10,153 bases of DNA, taken from assembly GCA_947624945.1 (NCBI GenBank), contig CANQMJ010000086.1, positions 1 through 10,153 of the forward strand. The letters are read 5' to 3'. The notes under the pieces were generated by a model, which did not search any database, was not told the DNA's origin, and saw nothing but the letters and a program-made list of their open reading frames with translations. Shown here one piece after another: positions 5,991-10,153 of this stretch; positions within the stretch are counted from its first letter, which is position 1; every line of letters starts with the position of its first letter. The position numbers and the translations under genes were made by a program. Source of the DNA: an uncultured Clostridia bacterium. GTDB taxonomy: Bacteria > Bacillota > Clostridia > Oscillospirales > CAG-272.

Positions 5991-7436
5991 TTATGCTGTC
6001 GGGTCGTTTACGATGCCGACGAACAGCGGCAGTCCGCTGTCGCCCGTGATGCAGAACAAAAACGGTCTGTCAAGCACGAAATCGACCTCGTCGTCGGGCG
6101 GCATCGGAGCGCCGTCCGCAACCATTACAGTGAACGCGGCGGCGGTGCAGCCCTCCTCGTCGATGACGACTCTCGCCGCATGATCGACGCTTGTGACCCA
6201 TATCGGGATATCGTCGTTCGTCATAGGCGAAAAATCAGACTTTGTATCGTCGAACACGTCGACAACGCCGAGCTTTTGCAGTCCGTCGGCAAGATCAAGA
6301 TGCGACGACACGTCGAATTTCGGTATCGACTTGTTCACGAACAGATATTTGCTGTTTTCCGACTTTGCTCTGTCGGGCGAGAATATGAACGCCGATGCCT
6401 CCGCATCGTCGAGCAGCTCCTCCGGTGAAACTCCCTCGTCGGGCAGTATGAACCACATCGCGCCCCCGTCTTCAAAGCTCTGGCTGACGGCGGCGAATTT
6501 ATCGCCCCAATAGTAGCTCTGATCGTCGCGCTGATGCATGAAGTCGACGGTCAGGTCCCCGTCCGCACCGTGGAACGTCTGCGGAGTCGTATTTTCCTTG
6601 CTGAACTCAAAGCTCCACTTCGCGCGCAGATACACGGTCGTTGCGAGTGCAAGCACTGTCTCATCATCAAATCCAATCTGTTCCGCCTCTTCGGAGAGCA
6701 GGTTCCCCGTCTGTTTGTTCAGCCATTCGTGAAGCGCGCGGTCGAAATCCTCCGACCCCATCTGTCCGCGGTACGACGACGCGTAATATTCGCTTGCGAG
6801 CGTGTCCATCGTGTCCTTGTTGAACGACACATTCTCGTTCAGCCACAGCGACGACGCCAATACCGTCGTCCGCGCGCCGTCGTCGCGGTAATTGCAGTTC
6901 CAGACGTCGCTCGCGCGGCGGCGAAGCGACTCGATGCTGTCGCTGCCGAGCAGCGTCAGTATCTGCTCGCGCGACTTTCCGTCCGTCAGCTCCGCGAGCA
7001 TCGAGAGCGCCATATACACGTTCAGCGGCGAATACACTATATTTTCGCCGTCCGCGTCCGCAAGGAACGTGCGCGCGCTTTCGGCAAAGAACGACACAAG
7101 GTCGGACGTGTCGCCGAGGTCACGCTGCTGCGCACGCACGCTTGCCCGCCACGCGTCAAATTGCCCCTCCGTGTACCACTCGCCCGGATATTTCGCCATC
7201 TTCGGATATTCCGCCTCCGATATGGCGTAGACCTTGAGCGCGCCGCCCGAGTTGAGCATCACGCCGCCTGCAATAACGAGCACGAGCATCGCCGCGACCG
7301 CGCTTATCCACCGCAGTCTTTGCGAGCGTTTCTTTTTTGCTTTGTCCGTTTCCTTCACCTTTACCTTCACCGCCGCGTCGTCTATAATATCGTCGCGTAT
7401 GTCGGTGACGCCGTCAAAAATATCGCTTGATTTCAT
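5991..7436 (-). CDS. Membrane-anchored serpin in the anti-sigma position (putative serpin-sensor anti-sigma factor)
   Basis: 481 residues in three parts. Residues 1-43 are a charged cytoplasmic segment: SDIFDGVTDIRDDIIDDA, then a Lys/Arg-rich stretch. The start resembles the short N-termini of membrane partners of ECF sigma factors in gut Clostridia. One membrane span follows (about 44-62). From about residue 110 there is a full serpin domain: NIVYSPLNVYMALSMLAE (132-149), TVYLRAKWSFEF (267-278), SIPKFDVSS (370-378) and DRPFLFCI near 456-463. The reactive-loop hinge EEGCTAAAFT (427-436) keeps the P15 Gly and P12-P10 Ala of inhibitory serpins, with Cys at P14 and Phe at P9. Counting from the hinge puts P1 near Ala443. 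The ATG overlaps the sigma factor stop as ATGA and is preceded by a G-rich ribosome site (7450-7444). Serpin identity is firm; the anti-sigma role is inferred from operon position and topology. It could instead be a surface protease inhibitor merely co-expressed with the sigma factor. Confidence 0.88.
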   Translation of the reverse strand: MKSSDIFDGVTDIRDDIIDDAAVKVKVKETDKAKKKRSQRLRWISAVAAMLVLVIAGGVMLNSGGALKVYAISEAEYPKMAKYPGEWYTEGQFDAWRASVRAQQRDLGDTSDLVSFFAESARTFLADADGENIVYSPLNVYMALSMLAELTDGKSREQILTLLGSDSIESLRRRASDVWNCNYRDDGARTTVLASSLWLNENVSFNKDTMDTLASEYYASSYRGQMGSEDFDRALHEWLNKQTGNLLSEEAEQIGFDDETVLALATTVYLRAKWSFEFSKENTTPQTFHGADGDLTVDFMHQRDDQSYYWGDKFAAVSQSFEDGGAMWFILPDEGVSPEELLDDAEASAFIFSPDRAKSENSKYLFVNKSIPKFDVSSHLDLADGLQKLGVVDVFDDTKSDFSPMTNDDIPIWVTSVDHAARVVIDEEGCTAAAFTVMVADGAPMPPDDEVDFVLDRPFLFCITGDSGLPLFVGIVNDPTA

Positions 7437-7990
7437 AATTCAGCCCCCCTTGATTCGAGAAAATCGCGCAGCTCGCGCCTCAGCCGCAAAAGTTGCTGCG
7501 AGCACGTGTTTGCGCGCTCACCCGCCGCGTCCGCCAGCTCCTTTACCGTGTCCCCGTACCAGTATCGGCGGACGAATATCACGCGGTCGCGGCTGTCGAG
7601 CCCGTCGAGCCATTCGCTTATCAGCTCGCCGAGCAGCCGTCTCTCGACCGTGTATTCGACCGATTCCGTCGACGGTATGCAGTCCTCGAGCTCCGACATC
7701 ATGACGTCGATGCCGTCATACCGCTTTCCCGCGTGCTCGCGCCGCCACCTCGACACGGACAGATTGCGCGTGATGCGCCCGAGGAACGCGCCGAGCGACC
7801 TCGGACGTTCGGGCGGCATACTGTTCCACGCCGCGAGCCACGTGTCGTTGACGCATTCCTCCGCGTCCTCGCGCACGCCGAGCAAACGCTCCGATATAGA
7901 GCAGCACATCGCCCCGTATTTTTTGTCCGATTCGGAAATCGCGCGCTCGTCCCGCCGGTGGTACAGCTCCACTATGTCATGGTCGTCCAT
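7433..7990 (-). CDS. ECF (extracytoplasmic function) RNA polymerase sigma factor
   Basis: 185 residues from ATG 7990, chosen because AAAAGGAGGA lies 6 bases upstream; a longer frame exists to 8068 but overlaps a likely promoter start. Region 2 covers about residues 15-85, with the typical run REDAEECVNDTWLAAWNSMPP (40-60) and the recognition helix area ending NLSVSRWRRE. A linker with no region 3 follows. Region 4 spans about 115-180 (ELISEWLDGLDSRDRVIFVRRYWYG, then the helix-turn-helix around VKELADAAGERANTCSQQLLRLRRELRDFL). It should direct RNA polymerase to a small set of stress or surface genes, probably including its own operon. The stop overlaps the start of a membrane-anchored serpin, the place where the cognate anti-sigma factor is normally encoded. 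No other anti-sigma candidate is in the operon. Confidence 0.93.
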   Translation of the reverse strand: MDDHDIVELYHRRDERAISESDKKYGAMCCSISERLLGVREDAEECVNDTWLAAWNSMPPERPRSLGAFLGRITRNLSVSRWRREHAGKRYDGIDVMMSELEDCIPSTESVEYTVERRLLGELISEWLDGLDSRDRVIFVRRYWYGDTVKELADAAGERANTCSQQLLRLRRELRDFLESRGAEL

Positions 7991-7996
7991 GGCGCG

Positions 7997-8003
7997 TCCT
8001 CCT
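7997..8003 (-). promoter_or_regulatory. Ribosome binding site fixing the sigma factor start
   Basis: AGGAGGA on the minus strand, 6 bases before ATG 7990. It shortens the frame from a possible 211 residues to 185, matching normal ECF length. Confidence 0.8.
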
Positions 8004-8070
8004 TTTGAAATAATGTTCCCGAAGAGCCCTTCACCTATAAAGTCGCAATTCGCACGCTCGTGTGACACAA

Positions 8071-8096
8071 AGACGCATTTTTTCTTTCAATTTTCA
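8071..8096 (-). promoter_or_regulatory. Putative ECF-type promoter of the sigma factor operon
   Basis: On the minus strand, TGAAAA (8096-8091) and CGTC (8075-8072) are 15 bases apart with an A-rich spacer. This resembles the TGAAAC-N16-CGTC pattern of ECF promoters, though the upstream element and spacing are not perfect. It would give a leader of roughly 75 bases and allow autoregulation. No better sigma-A promoter was seen. Confidence 0.35.
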
Positions 8097-8105
8097 CCGC
8101 GGCGG

Positions 8106-8134
8106 TTGATTTTGCGGTAAAATCAATGTATAAT
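8106..8134 (+). promoter_or_regulatory. Sigma-A promoter of the Rrf2 regulator gene, with internal dyad
   Basis: TTGATT (8106-8111) and TATAAT (8129-8134) are spaced by 17 bases. A perfect dyad, TTGATTTT and AAAATCAA around 5 bases (8106-8126), covers the -35 box and most of the spacer. It is placed to act as an operator, possibly for the Rrf2 protein itself. An ATG at 8126 lies inside the promoter and cannot be the start of the gene. Confidence 0.8.
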
Positions 8135-8173
8135 CGAATGTGGCAACGACATCGAAAGCGGGGCGTCGGTCAT

Positions 8174-8608
8174 ATGCAGATATCGAGCAGATTCACGGTC
8201 GCGGTACACATATTCGCCTGCATCCACACATTCGGCGGCGAAAGAAAGGTCACGAGCGAGTTTCTCGCCATGAGCACGAACGTAAATCCCGTCATAATCA
8301 GAAAGATACTCTCGCAGCTCAAATCGGCGGGACTAGTCGACATCGCGCGCGGCTCCGGCGGCGCCGCAATCGCGAAGCCGCTCTGCGATATAAACCTACT
8401 CGACATATACAATGCCGTCGAATGTGTCGGCGGCGGCGGACTGTTCCACTTTCACGAAAATCCGAGCGAGCAGTGCCCCGTCGGGCGCAATATACATCAA
8501 GTCCTCGATGACAAGCTCGTGCGCGTGCAGACGGCTATGGAAAACGAGCTTTCGTCGATAACGCTCGAGGACGTGATGCGCGACGTCGACAGACTCGTGA
8601 AAAGTTGA
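8174..8608 (+). CDS. Rrf2 family transcriptional regulator, YwnA-like
   Basis: 144 residues from ATG 8174. The start MQISSRFTVAVHIF is the usual Rrf2 N-terminus, and the promoter excludes the in-frame ATG at 8126. The winged helix covers about residues 1-65, with recognition region NPVIIRKILSQLKSAGLV (38-55) and wing ARGSGGAAIAKP. The C-terminal half has the YwnA-like motif FHFHENPSEQCPVGRNI (residues 91-107). The three clustered Cys that bind Fe-S in IscR and NsrR are absent; Cys are at 16, 71, 84 and 101. A thiol or small-molecule switch is therefore more likely than an Fe-S cluster, with Cys101 the conserved candidate. The ribosome site is weak (a G-rich stretch near 8160-8165). It lies just upstream of the cupin gene, whose promoter carries two dyads, so it probably represses that gene and perhaps itself. 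Confidence 0.92.
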   Translation: MQISSRFTVAVHIFACIHTFGGERKVTSEFLAMSTNVNPVIIRKILSQLKSAGLVDIARGSGGAAIAKPLCDINLLDIYNAVECVGGGGLFHFHENPSEQCPVGRNIHQVLDDKLVRVQTAMENELSSITLEDVMRDVDRLVKS

Positions 8609-8625
8609 ATTTATCGGAAAAATTT

Positions 8626-8665
8626 CGATGTAACTGTTGACATTACATCGCGCATATGATATAAT
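8626..8665 (+). promoter_or_regulatory. Consensus sigma-A promoter of the cupin gene with overlapping operator dyad
   Basis: TTGACA (8637-8642) and TATAAT (8660-8665) are separated by exactly 17 bases, a perfect consensus promoter. A perfect dyad, CGATGTAA (8626-8633) and TTACATCG (8643-8650) around 9 bases, encloses the -35 box. A promoter this strong usually needs repression, and the adjacent Rrf2 protein is the obvious candidate. Confidence 0.88.
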
Positions 8666-8697
8666 GATGTTGTAATCGAAAAGATTACAACATCATT
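8663..8697. promoter_or_regulatory. Second operator-like dyad over the cupin -10 box and start site
   Basis: A 15-bp perfect inverted repeat, AATGATGTTGTAATC and GATTACAACATCATT, surrounds a 5-base centre. It overlaps the end of the -10 box, and the expected transcription start (about 8672) falls inside the left arm. The mRNA therefore could not form the full stem, so a protein-binding site is more likely than an attenuator, despite the T-run that follows. The TTGTAATC/GATTACAA core suits a dimeric Rrf2-type regulator. Confidence 0.7.
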
Positions 8698-8714
8698 TTT
8701 TCGGGAGGTCAAAA

Positions 8715-9287
8715 ATGAACTACAACAAAACAACCGTCGCCGACGGAGCGCGCACCGAGCTCCACGATACACTGTGCCTGACGGGCGCCGAGATAAGCGT
8801 CAACTCACTTCCGGCGGGAGCCTGCGTCCCGTTCGTCCATGCCCATAAGCAGAACGAGGAGATCTACGGTGTGCTCGAGGGACGCGGACACGCCGTCATA
8901 GACGGCGATAACGTCGAGCTCAAAGCCGGCGACTGGCTGCGCATATCGCCCGCCGCGAAAAGGCAGTTTTTCGCCGCCGACGACGCCGGCATAAAGTACA
9001 TCTGCATACAGGTGAAGGAAAACTCGCTCGAAGGCTACACAGCCGCCGACGCCGTTCTGACAGAAAAGATGCCGGACCGCTTACGCGGTCCGGTCTTTTT
9101 TGTTAATTTCTCGCCGCGCCGTCGACGCGCAGGACGATTCCCGTCACATACGACGATGCGTCGCTCGCGAGGTACAGATACGCGTCCGCGACCTCCTCCG
9201 GCTCGCCGGGACGTCCGAGCGGAATGCCCGCCGATATCCTTTCCACCATCTCGCGCGGCAGCGCCGCCACCATGTCCGTCTTCGTGA
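8715..9287 (+). CDS. Small cupin-domain protein; frame lacks a stop before its terminator
   Basis: The start ATG 8715 has GGGAGG 6 bases upstream. Residues 1-118 are a complete single-domain cupin. Motif 1 is VPFVHAHKQNEEIYGVLEGRG (39-59), with His42, His44 and Glu48 or Glu49 as metal ligands. Motif 2 (KAGDWLRISPAAKRQFFA) has Gln84 where many cupins have His. The family is usually about 115-120 residues and ends shortly after the EGYTAADAV-like segment (106-114). Here the frame stays open through an intrinsic terminator (codons about 120-129) and into the antisense of the SDR gene, ending at 9285-9287. The tail (from about residue 120) is Arg/Pro/Ser-rich and surely not native. A single base change in GAA117 or AAG118 would restore a stop. 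The role is unknown; cupins of this type bind metal or small molecules, and control by the adjacent Rrf2 regulator is likely. Confidence 0.85.
   Translation: MNYNKTTVADGARTELHDTLCLTGAEISVNSLPAGACVPFVHAHKQNEEIYGVLEGRGHAVIDGDNVELKAGDWLRISPAAKRQFFAADDAGIKYICIQVKENSLEGYTAADAVLTEKMPDRLRGPVFFVNFSPRRRRAGRFPSHTTMRRSRGTDTRPRPPPARRDVRAECPPISFPPSRAAAPPPCPSS
9071..9101. terminator. Intrinsic terminator between the convergent cupin and SDR genes
   Basis: A 9-bp perfect stem, CCGGACCGC (9072-9080) and GCGGTCCGG (9085-9093), with a TTAC loop, is followed on the plus strand by TCTTTTTT. On the minus strand the stem is followed by CATCTTTTC, so it probably also ends the SDR transcript, whose stop is at 9103-9105. 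It lies inside the open frame of the cupin gene. Confidence 0.9.
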
Positions 9288-9840
9288 CGCCGGGCGCGAC
9301 AGCGTTGACGCGGATGTGGTCCTTCGCCAGCTCGCGCGCCAGCGACTTCGTCATGCCGTCGACGGCGAATTTGGACGCCGGATATCCGCACCCCGACGGC
9401 TGACCGTATTCGCTCACCATCGAGCTTGCGTTGATTATCGCGCCGCCGCCCTGCTCGCGCATCAGACGCGCCGCCGCCTGCGAGCAGACGAATACCGCCT
9501 TGACGTTGATGTCCATTATCTTCGTAAATTCATCGAGCGTGTAGTCGTATATCGACGTGCGCGACGAAATGCCCGCGTTATTCGCGAGTATATCGAACGA
9601 GCCGTACCGCTCACGCACCGACCCGAACGCTTCCGCGACCGCGTCGGGACTGCACAGATCGGGCCATATGCCCATCACGCGGTCCCCGTACTCCGTAAGC
9701 TGCGATAGCGCTTTCTCCACCGTTTCCTGACGCGAACCCGCGATAGCCACGTTTGCGCCCGCATCGAGATACTTTTTCGCGACGGCAAAGCCGATGCCGC
9801 GCGTGCCGCCCGTCACGACGGCTGTCTTACCTTTAAGCAT
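9103..9840 (-). CDS. Short-chain dehydrogenase/reductase, FabG-like
   Basis: 245 residues from ATG 9840, with AAGGGGA about 7 bases upstream; a longer frame to 9885 overlaps the promoter region. The cofactor motif TGGTRGIG is at residues 10-17, NNAG at 87-90, and the catalytic tetrad is Asn112, Ser140, Tyr153 and Lys157 (YPASK). Arg37 after the second strand (GSRQ) suggests NADPH. Length and layout match 3-oxoacyl-ACP reductase. However, FabG-like SDRs are used for many substrates and no fatty acid genes are nearby, so a sugar or secondary-metabolite ketone is equally possible. The C-terminus VDGAARN departs from the usual VDGG end. It is transcribed alone from its own promoter and converges on the cupin gene. 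Confidence 0.93.
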   Translation of the reverse strand: MLKGKTAVVTGGTRGIGFAVAKKYLDAGANVAIAGSRQETVEKALSQLTEYGDRVMGIWPDLCSPDAVAEAFGSVRERYGSFDILANNAGISSRTSIYDYTLDEFTKIMDINVKAVFVCSQAAARLMREQGGGAIINASSMVSEYGQPSGCGYPASKFAVDGMTKSLARELAKDHIRVNAVAPGVTKTDMVAALPREMVERISAGIPLGRPGEPEEVADAYLYLASDASSYVTGIVLRVDGAARN

Positions 9841-9887
9841 GATATGTCCCCTTTTCTTTTTACATTTATTATCTGCCGTATACATTG

Positions 9888-9916
9888 ATAATATCCCATA
9901 TGCCGACGTTTGTCAA
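9888..9916 (-). promoter_or_regulatory. Sigma-A promoter of the SDR gene
   Basis: On the minus strand, TTGACA (9916-9911) and TATTAT (9893-9888) are separated by 17 bases. The transcription start near 9881 gives a leader of about 40 bases and excludes the upstream in-frame ATG at 9885 as a start. Confidence 0.85.
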
Positions 9917-9971
9917 GCGCCGTTTGAAAAAACGGGACATGCAAAACGGTGTTTTCGTGCGTCCGCCCCGG

Positions 9972-10153
9972 CTACGCTCTGACCAGATCCTCCGGAAGAT
10001 ATTCCGATACCGTGCAGTTCGGCTTTCCCAAAATATGTGCGGCGGCAAGCACCATGTACGCGGCAACGCCGTAATAGGCGCACATCTTGTATCCGCAGAC
10101 GCGCCTGTCGCGCGACTCGAAAAACTCGACGACGCGCCCTTCGAGAAGGAGCA
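9972..10153 (-). CDS. C-terminal end of an unrecognised protein (5' partial)
   Basis: The frame enters from the right edge and ends at TAG (9974-9972), giving 59 residues. It begins LLLEGRVVEFFESRD, contains a moderately hydrophobic stretch (CAYYGVAAYMVLAAAHILG, residues 24-42) and ends CTVSEYLPEDLVRA. Codon use (GCC, GCG, GTC, ATG contexts) matches the neighbours, and the next gene's promoter lies beyond its stop, which supports it being real. The hydrophobic stretch could be one membrane helix or a buried helix. I do not recognise the family from this fragment. Confidence 0.6.
   Translation of the reverse strand, partial: LLLEGRVVEFFESRDRRVCGYKMCAYYGVAAYMVLAAAHILGKPNCTVSEYLPEDLVRA

Noticed and set aside
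6534..7430. A 298-codon open frame opposite the serpin gene
   Set aside because: Arg/Val-rich antisense composition with no motif; the serpin on the other strand is unmistakable.
8663..8697. Intrinsic attenuator in the cupin leader (15-bp stem followed by Ts)
   Set aside because: The likely transcription start falls inside the left arm, so the RNA stem could not form in full. Read instead as a DNA operator.
9920..9935. Terminator for the gene entering from the right edge
   Set aside because: Only a 6-bp stem (CCGTTT/AAACGG) with no T-run after it on the minus strand; too weak to call.
9869..10066. A 65-codon minus-strand frame across the SDR promoter
   Set aside because: It overlaps the promoter and the supported partial gene in another frame, has no ribosome site, and is Arg-rich.
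1..10153. CRISPR arrays, tRNA or rRNA genes, insertion sequences
   Set aside because: No spaced direct repeats, RNA gene signatures or transposase motifs were seen on either strand.

Overview
The window looks like a chromosome segment from an uncultured, fairly GC-rich member of the Clostridia (Firmicutes). Reasons: strong GGAGG-type ribosome binding sites, near-consensus sigma-A promoters with 17-base spacers, and intrinsic terminators between units. The families also fit: an FtsX-type permease ending in an ESLKAVE-like tail, a YwnA-like Rrf2 regulator, and a gut-Clostridia-type ECF sigma factor with a membrane partner. The genes are GC-rich but use ATA often for isoleucine. No phage, transposon, CRISPR or RNA gene was found, and no gene-free stretch reaches 300 bases.

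Layout. (1) Bases 1-429 (+) hold the C-terminal cobalamin-binding domain of a protein that is probably a short methionine synthase. It meets a minus-strand operon head to tail at a shared terminator (443-489). (2) Bases 4565 down to 498 (-) form one tightly packed unit: ABC ATPase, 833-residue FtsX-type permease, a 106-residue single-span membrane protein, and a small M50 (site-2-type) membrane metalloprotease. The last gene starts inside the stop of the one before it and carries a 12-bp perfect hairpin at its start. (3) Bases 5828-4653 (-) encode a Gfo/Idh/MocA oxidoreductase with its own promoter, followed by a 16-bp perfect hairpin. (4) Bases 7990-5991 (-) hold an ECF sigma factor overlapping by ATGA a membrane-anchored serpin, closed by a strong terminator. 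(5) Divergently, an Rrf2 regulator (8174-8608) is followed by a cupin gene (8715 onward) with a consensus promoter wrapped in two dyads. (6) Bases 9840-9103 (-) encode an SDR (FabG-like) oxidoreductase, convergent with the cupin, with its own promoter. (7) Bases 10153-9972 (-) are the C-terminal end of an unrecognised protein.

The most interesting system is (4). The serpin sits exactly where the anti-sigma factor of an ECF pair is expected. It has a short cytoplasmic N-terminus, one membrane span, and an extracytoplasmic serpin domain with a recognisable inhibitory hinge. This suggests a signalling device in which a protease outside the cell attacks the serpin loop and the resulting change in fold is passed across the membrane to release the sigma factor. 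That mechanism is inference; the gene order, overlap and domain layout are visible. A second oddity is the cupin gene, whose reading frame has no stop before its own intrinsic terminator.
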